64,000 bases of DNA from IMG/VR virus record IMGVR_UViG_3300025426_000021, positions 1 through 64,000 of that record; one strand, 5' to 3'. The notes beneath the pieces were generated by a model, which had not been told where the DNA came from, ran no database searches, and was given only the letters and a program-made list of their open reading frames with translations. The stretch's first letter is position 1. Each line of letters starts with the position of its first letter. This document shows positions 11,101-19,044 of the stretch, one piece after another. The DNA comes from a virus. The translations under genes and the position numbers were made by a program.

Positions 11101-12694
11101 AAGCGCCTGTGTAACCAGATATACCACTATAACCTGAGTAACCGCTAATACCAGAGGTACCAGTATAACCACTAATACCGCTATAGCCTGAAAAACCGCT
11201 AAAGCCGGTAAAGCCGCTAAAACCGGTGTAACCAGATATACCTGTATAACCGCTAAAGCCTGAATAACCAGACCAACCTGAAGTACCAGAGTAGCCTGAA
11301 TAACCAGACCAACCTGAAGTACCTGTAAAGCCTGAGTAGCCTGAAATACCTGTATAACCGCTAAAACCTGATATACCGCTAAAGCCTGAAAAGCCTGTAT
11401 AACCACTATAACCAGAATCTCCGTCTATACCGCTAAAGCCTGAATAGCCCGATATACCGCTTTCACCAGACAAACCAGAATCGCCACTAAAACCAGATAT
11501 ACCTGAATCACCACTATAACCTGAAATACCAGACCAACCTGATTGGCCTGTAAAACCACTGTAACCAGACGCACCATCTTTACCATCTGCACCAAGTGCA
11601 ATGTTGGTAATGACTCTACTATAGTAATCTGTACCTAAATAAATGTATGTTATGTCTTCTGCATCTGGGTCTGTAGTAATAGCTAAAGTTTCAACTATTA
11701 AACGATCAGTTACATTTAAAGGTATAGGTACGCTTATATAATATGGTGTCCTTGATAATATAGGATCAATATAAGGCGTTTTAGTGATGAAATCACTTGT
11801 AGCAGAGAATAAAGAAGTCTTAGTGCTTGTAGCATCGTCCCATTTGCTTACTACATAAACAAAATATGTATTAGCATTATATGCATTAGGGCCTGATAAA
11901 GCATAATACGTATCAAAGTACCAGGTACCAGTATTAATTAACGACTTATTAGGAGCACCAGAAAGTGTAATAGTACTAATAACACCAACAGGGTCATTAG
12001 CATTAGTAAAGACTACATCTAGAGGTACTTGTGCACCTATTTGAGGTACTGAGTCAGAAAAGTTATAAGGGGTTATGTCAGCTGAGTTAGTAGTTGGGTA
12101 AAGTATTAACCCAATGGCAGCTGAACCAGAAGCACCTGAAAAACCAGACGCACCTTGATTGCCTTGTGCACCTTGTGCGCCGCTAAAACCAGATGTACCA
12201 GAGTCTCCTTTTATTTGACCAACATCTACCCAAGCACTACCATTCCATACATTTAAATGACCGGTATCTTCTACTATATAACCATCACCAGCATTACCTG
12301 TATAAGGAAAAGGTAAAGCTGATGCAGTTGGTACTGAACCAACTATTGTTACTGAAGTACCTGTTGCGCCTGAATAACCAGAAATACCGCGCGGGCCTGT
12401 TGAGCCTTGAGCACCTTGTGAACCCTGTGTACCTTGTGAACCTTGAGCACCTTGTGCGCCAGAAGGACCAGAAGGACCAGCAGGGCCTTGCGGACCTATA
12501 GGACCTGTTGGACCGGTAGGACCAGAAGGACCAACAGCAGAAACTGAAGAAATAGCTATCGAGTAAGTTGTATAGGTTCCATTTCCGTTATTTTGCTCCA
12601 AAAAGAGCAAATCACTAGGTTGTGCCGCTGGAACTGTTGGAAGTTCATGCGGATAAACGATTGATGGGTACTGTGTATACGGATTGTCCGCCAT
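8123..12694 (-). CDS. Giant modular collagen-like fibre with duplicated globular modules
   Basis: 1523 aa, the largest gene here. The N-terminus (MADNPYTQYPSIVYPHELP, then a DLLFLEQNNG module) differs from the other fibres and may be the baseplate adaptor. It is followed by classical GPSGPTGPTG / GAQGSQG collagen-like sequence, which gives way to G-[YFI]-[ST] arrays. A ~60-aa module (GTSVTI[IV]G[ST]VPT to VGQ[IV]KGD) occurs three times. A ~170-aa beta-rich module (LYPTT to VITNI) occurs twice. The C-terminus (NISSQLIMATNSFSAGQ to ETVSVIYIGGMWNLV) is homologous to that of the 1072-aa fibre. It is inferred to be a long tail fibre or whisker that grew by module duplication. The start lies just after TAAGTAATAGGATAATATG. 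Confidence 0.8.
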   Translation of the reverse strand: MADNPYTQYPSIVYPHELPTVPAAQPSDLLFLEQNNGNGTYTTYSIAISSVSAVGPSGPTGPTGPIGPQGPAGPSGPSGAQGAQGSQGTQGSQGAQGSTGPRGISGYSGATGTSVTIVGSVPTASALPFPYTGNAGDGYIVEDTGHLNVWNGSAWVDVGQIKGDSGTSGFSGAQGAQGNQGASGFSGASGSAAIGLILYPTTNSADITPYNFSDSVPQIGAQVPLDVVFTNANDPVGVISTITLSGAPNKSLINTGTWYFDTYYALSGPNAYNANTYFVYVVSKWDDATSTKTSLFSATSDFITKTPYIDPILSRTPYYISVPIPLNVTDRLIVETLAITTDPDAEDITYIYLGTDYYSRVITNIALGADGKDGASGYSGFTGQSGWSGISGYSGDSGISGFSGDSGLSGESGISGYSGFSGIDGDSGYSGYTGFSGFSGISGFSGYTGISGYSGFTGTSGWSGYSGYSGTSGWSGYSGFSGYTGISGYTGFSGFTGFSGFSGYSGISGYTGTSGISGYSGYSGISGYTGASGYSGISGYSGTSGISGYSGYSGFSGISGFSGGSGISGYSGVSGYSGFSGYTGISGYTGFSGYSGISGFTGFSGNSGISGYSGYSGFSGISGYSGFTGISGYTGISGYTGFSGISGYSGKNGTSVTIIGTVPTVGGNPQATLNAAFPGAVNGNGVIDETSGDLWVYANGTWTNVGQIKGDTGAQGAQGNSGFSGFSGISGYSGISGYSGISGFSGDSGISGYTGFSGISGFSGISGYSGYSGISGYTGISGFSGTSGFSGISGYSGFSGYSGISGYSGNSGISGYTGFSGGSGISGFSGYSGLSGYTGTSGISGYSGFTGVSGYTGWSGYSGITGYSGTSGFSGFSGFSGISGYSGFSGISGFSGISGFSGDSGISGWSGDSGISGYSGFSGTSGYSGDSTPGVVLYPTTLTSDVVGYNYIGPDAQNGAETYVDCIFNTTQNPAPVLLTVTLSGYPLRGVINTGNWYFDTWYSLSGPNAYNAQTYFTYIVSTLDVSGNKTQLFSVMSDQLVKTPNPTYIRTQYYIDNAIYINTSDRIVIDIRGYTTDTQTEVLTYYFLGTTHYSSVITNIPFGFSGQSGYSGFSGFSGWTGYSGFSGFSGTSGFSGFTGYSGFSGINGINGASGYTGFSGYTGFSGFSGISGFTGFSGYSGISGFTGFSGFSGYSGFSGTSGYSGVNGTSVTIIGTVPTVGANAQATLNAAYPSAVNGNGVIDETTGDLWVYANGTWTDVGQVKGDKGDSGTSGWSGISGFSGQSGFSGFSGFSGDPVNISSQLIMATNSFSAGQVLRLNYGDGLWYLAQANNVVNAEATGVVEYATSSLFYIVYNGLITFNTSDINNLVPGDCLFLSPTVAGATTSDNVSALNTVSKPIMRAVSSNVAVVVNERGILNTSDNVLNSYVPATYVTNAYYTATPSDYFIGVNVGGQATVTLPVGTPGKTYTIKDMSGNANTTTNLITISATNPDLIDGSTFDVIDTPYETVSVIYIGGMWNLV
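9895..11585 (-). repeat. Gly-X-Ser/Thr coding arrays of the 1523-aa fibre
   Basis: Two long arrays separated by one GTSVTIIG module at about 10562-10745. Unlike the other fibres they contain occasional Asp or Asn (GDSG, GNSG) in the X position. Smaller arrays of the same gene lie at about 9070-9390 and 8800-8900. Confidence 0.85.
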
Positions 12695-12707
12695 ATTATC
12701 CTATTAC

Positions 12708-13715
12708 TTAGTTGTTAGGACTACGAAGACCGAGATAAGTGTCAGGACTATTAGAACTTCCTAATGCACTTGCACCTGGAGTATGAGCTCCACCGCCTGC
12801 ATAAAGATTTACTAATACGCTGCTATCATCATAAGCACCGTAAACCCCTGTATCAGGTTTACCAACAGTGCCGCTATTTCCACTGTAACTAGCATATCCA
12901 GATAGCGGGGCATTTGTATTAGTTAAATAGTTGTAACTATTAGTTCTGCTGTATTTGTCTATATTTTGTGCATAGTTTTTATTTTCTATTACTCTTACAT
13001 CTTCACCAGGAGTACCTGTATTAAGAGGTACAAATCCATCAAACTTGTTATCGTATACTTGTTCAGATAGAGCTTCACGAGGTGCTTGAGGCTCATATGT
13101 GTAGTCATAACGCTTACCTTTTACTGTCCATATATAATGACCTAATAACTGATTACGATCTCCACCCTTTTGATCGACACGCTCAGTTATTTCAAATATT
13201 TGACCGGATCTACCATTTGGTCTTGTTGTTCCGTATTCGGATAGCTCAATAAGATCTCCTGCTTTAGGTTCATATATATATCTAGACGTAATAGCACTCA
13301 ACGGAGAACTCGATAAAGTGTTCGTAAACGTTTGTATAGAAATAACAGCAGTTATATCAGCATCCCCTTGTATACCAAACCTACTCAATATAATACTATC
13401 ATTATTAAGTGTTAGGCACATTACCATTGGTATAGGTGGTAAGAAACCAGCTAAAGGTTGTTCACCGTAGAAAAAGTCATGTCCAGATAATGTATATTGG
13501 TTAACATAATAGTTAACTTGCATACCATATTGAGATATCTGCTCTGCCCACCAGTTATTAAACAACTGGATTTGATATTGGTTGTTAGCAACGTCTAAAT
13601 AACGTATAGGCCCTAGTGCACATTCTGAACCTCCAGGTAGATTAGTGCCAACAGGATAACTAGTACCAGGTGCTATATAAGGACCGGTATCAACACAATA
13701 CTGAGCTATAGACAT
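12708..13715 (-). CDS. T4 gp14-like neck / head completion protein (candidate)
   Basis: 335 aa from ATG 13715 (MSIAQYCVDTGPYIAPG); the open frame continues 49 codons further upstream, but that part is hydrophobic, overlaps the divergent gene and lies before GTAAATATTTTTATG, the context used by other late genes. Residues about 45-95 contain NNWWAEQISQYGMQVNYYV, matching the acidic-aromatic helix plus YG-x-x-x-x-Y pattern seen in T4-type neck proteins. A central part with DLIELSEYG and GQIFEITERV looks beta-rich. The C-terminal ~90 residues are Gly/Ser/Asn-rich and low complexity. The neck call is by pattern and neighbourhood and is moderate. Confidence 0.5.
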   Translation of the reverse strand: MSIAQYCVDTGPYIAPGTSYPVGTNLPGGSECALGPIRYLDVANNQYQIQLFNNWWAEQISQYGMQVNYYVNQYTLSGHDFFYGEQPLAGFLPPIPMVMCLTLNNDSIILSRFGIQGDADITAVISIQTFTNTLSSSPLSAITSRYIYEPKAGDLIELSEYGTTRPNGRSGQIFEITERVDQKGGDRNQLLGHYIWTVKGKRYDYTYEPQAPREALSEQVYDNKFDGFVPLNTGTPGEDVRVIENKNYAQNIDKYSRTNSYNYLTNTNAPLSGYASYSGNSGTVGKPDTGVYGAYDDSSVLVNLYAGGGAHTPGASALGSSNSPDTYLGLRSPNN

Positions 13716-13770
13716 AAAAATATTTACAAAAACCATAGAATTAATCAGTGGAATACTAAATAATATTATA

Positions 13771-14754
13771 ATGAGCAAAATTAAGAATCTATCCGACTTA
13801 GGATCTTTGTATTCAATGGTACAAGAAAATGCAGCAAAACAACCAGTCATTGAGATGGGCAATAATCAGCCTGAAGTTCTCTTAACTGATGCTGCTAGAT
13901 ATATTCCAGTATCAAGTAAGCAACAAAGACTTAATGAAAATGCTCCTAAAACAGGCAATGCTCTTGGTAGTGATAAAGAAAAAGAAGAACTAGTTAAAGG
14001 CACAGGGCCTGAAGCAGCAGAAGGCTTCAAAAAAGGTGAAGCTAAAGAAAAGCAAGAAGCTAAAAAGGAAACGAAACAAGAAAAAAAGGATATGGAAGCA
14101 GCTGAAGAAAATAAAGAAGCTCCAGAAAAAATGGAAGAGAACGTAGATTCTGCTTCCAGAACTCCTAAATATAATAAACAATATTTTACTATGCCTAAAT
14201 CAAAATTCCAAAAATTATACGAAGACGCTATCAATAGCGGTACTTTTGCTCCTATTAGTGAAGAAGAAGCAGTTACTCCAGTAGCTGATGCACCTGCTGG
14301 TGAAGAGCCGATGGGTACAGAACCTGAAATGGGCGGCGAAGAAGAAGCATGCTGCACACATGAAGAAGCAATCGAAATGGTTGAAAAGCTTTTAAAGTTC
14401 CTTAAGAAGGACACAGAATATGATAAAGAGCATGGTGATTTAGGTGATGAAGACCAAGCTTTCACACATGATGGCGGTCCAGAAGAAGAAAGCAACATGC
14501 CAATGGAAGAAGCTGTTGAAACAGAAGATTTAGGACATGCTAACGTTGGTTCCGGTGTTAAAACAAAGTTTACTAAAGACGGTCATAAGATCGAAACTGA
14601 AGGTGACGATGAAGTAAAACCTACCCACAAAAAAGCAGATACAGGTAAAATTGATCTAGCTCCTCAGCCAAAAGCTTTAGGTGATAAATACGACGACGGT
14701 AAGAACAATAAAGTCAGCGATTTAAAACCAGGCAAAGGCCTATTTAAACAATAA
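13771..14754 (+). CDS. Charged low-complexity phage protein of unknown function
   Basis: 327 aa. Residues about 70-130 are dominated by Lys/Glu (KEKEELVKG, EAKEKQEAKKETKQEKK), followed by an acidic middle with a CCTHEEAIEMVEKLLKFLKK helix and a hydrophilic tail ending LKPGKGLFKQ. Composition resembles T4-type prohead core or scaffold proteins, which are rich in Lys/Glu and helical, but no specific motif supports this. It is transcribed away from the neck-like gene, separated by 55 AT-rich bases carrying late-motif-like sequence on both strands, and is closed by a strong terminator. The real role is unknown. Confidence 0.6.
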   Translation: MSKIKNLSDLGSLYSMVQENAAKQPVIEMGNNQPEVLLTDAARYIPVSSKQQRLNENAPKTGNALGSDKEKEELVKGTGPEAAEGFKKGEAKEKQEAKKETKQEKKDMEAAEENKEAPEKMEENVDSASRTPKYNKQYFTMPKSKFQKLYEDAINSGTFAPISEEEAVTPVADAPAGEEPMGTEPEMGGEEEACCTHEEAIEMVEKLLKFLKKDTEYDKEHGDLGDEDQAFTHDGGPEEESNMPMEEAVETEDLGHANVGSGVKTKFTKDGHKIETEGDDEVKPTHKKADTGKIDLAPQPKALGDKYDDGKNNKVSDLKPGKGLFKQ

Positions 14755-14776
14755 GTTTTAAGGCATAGACATTCAC

Positions 14777-14804
14777 AAAGCCCTTAGCAATAAGGGCTTT
14801 TTTT
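14777..14804 (+). terminator. Rho-independent terminator
   Basis: AAAGCCCTTA-gcaa-TAAGGGCTTT stem-loop followed by a T run, 22 bases after the stop of the charged protein. The T run overlaps the end of the convergent terminase gene by two bases. The reverse orientation has only a weak T tract. Confidence 0.9.
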
Positions 14805-16596
14805 ATGGACGTTTATAAGGGTGCCCAACTGGTGTAAGGAAACGCTTATCTAACATGCCAGCAGCTGGACTACCATTTGGTACTCTCCATCCCTGGTCAA
14901 ATAGCTCATCCAAATCAGCATTTGTTTGATTTTGTTGATAAGAAATAACAACTGGATTACGAGCTATAATACCATCGTCTTGTTTTTGTCCGTACTTTCT
15001 GTACATTTCAGAAGGCTTTGGTGCACTAACTACAAATGGATCCCAGTTATTTGGTAACATTTTAAGCGGCTTACCATTAGCATCTTGCTGAGCTACTTCA
15101 TAAAACTGTTCGACTACTTTAGGCTCTAATATGAACATTGCCCATATAAGAGCTTCTACTCTATCATCCAAGTACTTGTCTGATTGTTTTTTCCACACTC
15201 CATTATCTTGACGTATATATGTTTTAAACTCTTCAATAGTTGGTTTATCGTATATCTTAACACACCTTAATACGTTCATCCAGTATCTAAAGTTGGACAT
15301 GGAGTTAAACTTACTATTGGTATGAGAATAGACACCTAAACGATTATCCTTCTCTACCTTTTCAGTGAACGAACCCATACTTGGGGTATACTTTACTATA
15401 TTAGGATACTGATGAGTATTGACTAGTGCATCTACTACTGAAGCACCGCAGTTGTTGCGTTCTACTAATAATGGCGGGTTACCCCATTGACCGGCTATTT
15501 CTACGAGCTTCCCAGCAAAGTTAAATGGGTCCAGTTTATTATTAGAGTATGTAGCTACTTGTTCTATGTTAGTTAAATCTGTTACATCCACTATTTGTAT
15601 AACAGAGTTAGCTCTACCTATACCTTCTCCAACGTCAACCCCTATACTATAGTAATGCCCGTCAATGTGGTCTTTATATATTTTAAAGTTACCATCATCA
15701 TCTTCATATATTGGTTCAGGTGCACTAGCAATGAGTTCATCTAGCTGGTTTTTATCGAAAATGTTTTCACCAGCCGCTCTAAACTCATTACCGTATTCTT
15801 GATTAAAAGCTTCCACTGAACCTAGTGCTCTAGCAGTTTGTTCTTTCCATTGTTCATCTCTACCTGGAACCTCCCACCAATCTACTCGTTCAGCGTGCCA
15901 ACCATTTTTATTTGCAATAGCATCAGTATATGTGTTAAAGAAAAGATTACCTACACCGTTAGGTGTAGATAGCATAAAAATTTTAGACTTTTTAGATGAA
16001 GAAATAACAGGAAATACTGATTCCCAAAAGTCGTCCATAAACTCTGGCGGAATAAATGCAGCTTCGTCAATGAGTAGACAGTTAATAGATTCACCTCTGG
16101 CAGCATCAGATGTGGTGGTACTAATACCAATGGAAGAACCATTTGCTAATACTAAACCTGTTTTAGCATACTCTATTACGCCAGGTTTCATATAGTTTGG
16201 CAACATTTCGTATGCTAAACGAATACGTTTAAAAATATTAATAGCAGTTGTTTCTTTATTTGCAATTAACAGTACTCGAAAGTCATCATTAAAGCAAACC
16301 ATCCACAAAGCAAATATAGTTAAGATGGTCGTTTTACCAATCTGTCTAGAAGCTAGTACAACGTTAAATCTGTTTTCTACCAGGGCTTTTAATATACGTT
16401 TTTGGTATGTATAAAGTTTGATAGGTTGTTTACCTTCATCAAGATTAACAATATAAAAAAAGCGAGAAAAGTGTAATATAGACTTGCGTGCACGCTCCAA
16501 GTCTTCCACCATTTCCGGTGTCCAGTTAAACTGAGTCTCCGGCACAGGTAAGTTTTTATTACCTAAATAAAAAGACTCTCTGGGTGCTTTTGGCAT
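14803..16596 (-). CDS. gp17: Terminase large subunit (T4 gp17-like)
   Basis: 597 aa from ATG 16596 (MPKAPRESFYLGNKNLP). This start is preferred over a longer non-ATG start because TAAGTATTAATATG, the start context of other late genes, sits exactly here. The N-terminal ATPase has the T4-type Walker A SRQIGKTT (83-90), Walker B CLLIDEAAF (173-181) and the coupling motif LSTPNG. The C-terminal nuclease shows the catalytic acids in GVDVGEGIGR, LLVERNNCGA and the KYLDDRVEAL segment. It packages DNA into the prohead. The gene is convergent with 13771-14754 and divergent from the tail operon; in T4, gene 17 is co-directional with 18 and 19. Confidence 0.95.
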   Translation of the reverse strand: MPKAPRESFYLGNKNLPVPETQFNWTPEMVEDLERARKSILHFSRFFYIVNLDEGKQPIKLYTYQKRILKALVENRFNVVLASRQIGKTTILTIFALWMVCFNDDFRVLLIANKETTAINIFKRIRLAYEMLPNYMKPGVIEYAKTGLVLANGSSIGISTTTSDAARGESINCLLIDEAAFIPPEFMDDFWESVFPVISSSKKSKIFMLSTPNGVGNLFFNTYTDAIANKNGWHAERVDWWEVPGRDEQWKEQTARALGSVEAFNQEYGNEFRAAGENIFDKNQLDELIASAPEPIYEDDDGNFKIYKDHIDGHYYSIGVDVGEGIGRANSVIQIVDVTDLTNIEQVATYSNNKLDPFNFAGKLVEIAGQWGNPPLLVERNNCGASVVDALVNTHQYPNIVKYTPSMGSFTEKVEKDNRLGVYSHTNSKFNSMSNFRYWMNVLRCVKIYDKPTIEEFKTYIRQDNGVWKKQSDKYLDDRVEALIWAMFILEPKVVEQFYEVAQQDANGKPLKMLPNNWDPFVVSAPKPSEMYRKYGQKQDDGIIARNPVVISYQQNQTNADLDELFDQGWRVPNGSPAAGMLDKRFLTPVGHPYKRP

Positions 16597-16607
16597 ATTA
16601 ATACTTA
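16594..16607 (-). promoter_or_regulatory. Late motif TAAGTATTAATATG at the terminase start
   Basis: The minus strand reads TAAGTATTAATATG, including the start codon. The identical 14-mer is found at 23196-23209. Its use as a late promoter is inferred from recurrence and similarity to TATAAATA. Confidence 0.45.
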
Positions 16608-16644
16608 CTATGGATATACCAATATACACTGGTAAGTTATTTTC

Positions 16645-17337
16645 ATGAACATAAAGCTATCAGGTAATAAGTTTAATCCAGTGGGTTATTGGGAAACACC
16701 TTTAAAAGCCTTTATTAAGTTTCCTACAGCGGGTGGTCAGGTTATTTACCCTGGTCCAGAACTTTTAGAGTTGTTTGATCAAGAAGGTTATGTGATGACT
16801 ACTCTTGAACAGTATTTTGCAGATGCTAGTGGAGAAGAACTCTCTAAACATTATGAAGATCAAACTTGTTTAAAAAGGCCGTGGATAGTTAAGGATCCAG
16901 TACCGTTAGAAGGAGCAGAAACACCATTTGAAGGTGCTTATTTGAACCATAGTTTATTGTTTGAACGTAGAGCGTTTGCTAAGGGTGCATTAGAACAACT
17001 CAATGAGTGGGTATCTTATAATGTACAACTATACAAGCTTATTAAGTTGAGACCGAAGTGGGGTATAGATTTTTCAGTAGATTATGCAGACAGGGAAGGT
17101 AACGTAATGGAAGTAATACATTATGAGCACGATGAGTTCTTTTTTGACGATATTGAAGCTAGAAGAGAAAGAGTAGAAAACATATTCTTAACTACTGATT
17201 GGAACGATGTAGCAAAACAAATGCTAAAACGTAAAGAGCAATGGGCGCATTTAGATTTATTTGCACAAGGAGATTGGAAATGTGCTTTCTTAGGTATTCC
17301 TACAGATAGCCAGAAAAAGATCTCTTGGAGAGCTTAA
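16645..17337 (+). CDS. Hypothetical phage protein
   Basis: 230 aa, starting MNIKLSGNKFNPVGYWETP after GGTAAGTTATTTTC. The protein is acidic and aromatic, with no signal peptide or membrane segment. Its middle has an ALEQLNEWVSYNVQLYKLIKLRPKWGIDFSVDY stretch whose first part looks helical. The stop overlaps the next start (TAATG), so it is translationally coupled to the SGNH-like gene. I do not recognise a family. The position between terminase and tail genes suggests late expression. Confidence 0.65.
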   Translation: MNIKLSGNKFNPVGYWETPLKAFIKFPTAGGQVIYPGPELLELFDQEGYVMTTLEQYFADASGEELSKHYEDQTCLKRPWIVKDPVPLEGAETPFEGAYLNHSLLFERRAFAKGALEQLNEWVSYNVQLYKLIKLRPKWGIDFSVDYADREGNVMEVIHYEHDEFFFDDIEARRERVENIFLTTDWNDVAKQMLKRKEQWAHLDLFAQGDWKCAFLGIPTDSQKKISWRA

Positions 17338-17945
17338 TGAGTAAGATCTTAATACTCGGTGATAGTTTTGCTGCAGATTGGTCTGTTAAATATAAAAGCT
17401 ATTCAGGCTGGCCTACTTTATTGGCTAAAAAACACGACGTGACTAATATTGCCCAAGCAGGAGTCAGTGAGTATAAAATATACAAACAGTTATTAGCTGT
17501 AAAAAACTTAGAAACATTTGACTGGGTTATAATATCTCATACCAGTCCATATAGGGTCCCGACTGTAAAGCACCCCGTACATAGTAAAGATAGTTTACAT
17601 AAAGACGCAGATTTAATTTTTACAGATATAGAGTATCATAATAATAAGTTGGTTAATCTGTTCAATCGTTCGTTAAAAGCAGCTTATAACTTCTTTTTAC
17701 AACATTACGATAAAGATTATTACGAAACAACATATGCATTATTAAGAAAAGAGATTAACTATATTCTAAAAAATAAAAAAGTCTTAGTAGTATCCAATCT
17801 TGATATACTAGATAAGTTTATTAAAGAAGATAAAGTATTAAACTTTTGTGAGTTATTCAAAAAAGAAAGAGGAATTATCAATCATTTTTCAGAAAAGGGT
17901 AATAATACGATTTTAGCTGCTATAGAAGAAGAGCTTACAACATAG
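17337..17945 (+). CDS. SGNH/GDSL-type hydrolase-like protein
   Basis: 202 aa from the ATG that overlaps the previous stop. The N-terminal block I is ILILGDSFAADW (GDSF with the nucleophile Ser), block II is represented by NIAQAGVSEYKIYKQL with its Gly, WVIISHTSPYR fits block III, and NHFSEKGN near the C-terminus carries the His of block V. SGNH enzymes are esterases or lipases acting on acyl groups, often on carbohydrates. In phages they may deacetylate surface polysaccharide or virion sugars, but the substrate here is unknown. Neighbours are an uncharacterised gene and a nucleotidyltransferase. Confidence 0.7.
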   Translation: MSKILILGDSFAADWSVKYKSYSGWPTLLAKKHDVTNIAQAGVSEYKIYKQLLAVKNLETFDWVIISHTSPYRVPTVKHPVHSKDSLHKDADLIFTDIEYHNNKLVNLFNRSLKAAYNFFLQHYDKDYYETTYALLRKEINYILKNKKVLVVSNLDILDKFIKEDKVLNFCELFKKERGIINHFSEKGNNTILAAIEEELTT

Positions 17946-17961
17946 TAAATATTTGTATAAT

Positions 17962-19044
17962 ATGTTACCTTTAGAGAACAGGCTTACTTTAGAATATCAT
18001 GATAAACTCAATCCAGAGATATGGGAACATGGTAAGCTTAGACCTGAAATAAAAGAAAAACTATTAGAAGTCGCCGAAGCATTTTTAGAGTCTATAGAAC
18101 TGACAGTAGATGTGGAAGATATAACATTTACCGGTTCTTTAGCTAACTATAACTACACCCCTTATAGTGATATTGATTTACACATTATTACCGATCTTGA
18201 TCTATATAAACAAGATAAAGAACTTCTTAAAGATTATTTTAAAGCAAAAAGAACGGTATGGAATAGTGCCCACAGCATTAAAATAAAAGGCTATGATGTA
18301 GAAGCTTATATACAAGACAGGAACGAAAAACATTACGCTACTGGTGTATACTCTATAAAAGATGATAGTTGGTTGGTTGCACCAAGTAAGGTTAAACCAG
18401 CTAATGAAAAGGAGGTTATAGCTAAAGTAGAAGCAATGCGTAGTTCTATTGAACATGCTTTAAGCGACAAGTGTGATGTAGAGTGTGCAGAGAATATAAA
18501 AGATAAAATATTAAAAACAAGAGCTGCCGGACTTGAACGTGCTGGAGAGTTCTCTGTAGAAAACTTAGCATATAAAGAACTAAGACGTGCTGGTGATATA
18601 GAAAGACTTTTACAGGGAGTGATAAACAAAAAAGATAGTGAGTTGTCTTTAAAACAAGAAACTAAAGGTGGTAACTTTAAAACGTTTATGGGTGGGTTTA
18701 GTATGGCACCAGGCGGTAAAGGTAGTAGAGGTCCTAACCATGCACAAAAAGACGGTATGAGTCTTAACGGTGCAAGAAAAATAACTAACCCAAATACGAA
18801 AGGTTCGTTGAGTCCTATTGCTAAAGTACATAGAGAACCAGAGTCACCTTTTAAAGAAATAGAAAACTTAAAAAAGAAAACAAAAGGTAAGACATATATC
18901 ATACCTCAAACCGCACAAGCTATTGCTTATTATTATGGATTGAGTATGGAAAAAGTGCACAAAGAACCACGCGGCATTAGTACTAGTGGTATTGTATTAG
19001 GTCTAGATCCTTTAGTAAATAGGTATTACGTCCACAAAAAATGA
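17962..19044 (+). CDS. Nucleotidyltransferase-fold protein (pol beta superfamily)
   Basis: 360 aa from ATG 17962; a TTG three codons earlier is possible but the ATG follows TAAATATTTGTATAATATG. Residues about 55-80 show the signature GSLANYNYTPYSDIDLHII, that is GS, then D-x-D, the metal-binding pattern of minimal nucleotidyltransferases. A helical region follows. The C-terminal ~130 residues contain a Gly-rich linker (GGFSMAPGGKGSRG) and a small basic domain with TAQAIAYYYGLSMEKVHKEPRG, perhaps nucleic-acid binding. The substrate is unknown; such folds adenylylate proteins or extend RNA. The stop overlaps the next start (ATGA). Confidence 0.75.
   Translation: MLPLENRLTLEYHDKLNPEIWEHGKLRPEIKEKLLEVAEAFLESIELTVDVEDITFTGSLANYNYTPYSDIDLHIITDLDLYKQDKELLKDYFKAKRTVWNSAHSIKIKGYDVEAYIQDRNEKHYATGVYSIKDDSWLVAPSKVKPANEKEVIAKVEAMRSSIEHALSDKCDVECAENIKDKILKTRAAGLERAGEFSVENLAYKELRRAGDIERLLQGVINKKDSELSLKQETKGGNFKTFMGGFSMAPGGKGSRGPNHAQKDGMSLNGARKITNPNTKGSLSPIAKVHREPESPFKEIENLKKKTKGKTYIIPQTAQAIAYYYGLSMEKVHKEPRGISTSGIVLGLDPLVNRYYVHKK

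Noticed and set aside
1092-12501. Many overlapping reading frames antisense or shifted to the fibre genes, with long hydrophobic translations
   Set aside because: They are products of the 9-base coding repeat read in other frames. The Gly-X-Ser frames are longer, start and stop sensibly and continue into globular domains.
1549-12694. Possible CRISPR array or satellite repeat
   Set aside because: The repeated units are coding, 9 bases long, with varied codons, without spacers of constant length.
13716-13862. Longer neck-protein start with a membrane-like leader
   Set aside because: The leader is read from the divergent gene and promoter region; the ATG at 13715 has the late-gene start context.
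13866-14498. 210-aa minus-strand open frame
   Set aside because: It is antisense to the Lys/Glu-rich protein and its Ser/Phe-rich translation is the usual shadow of such codons.
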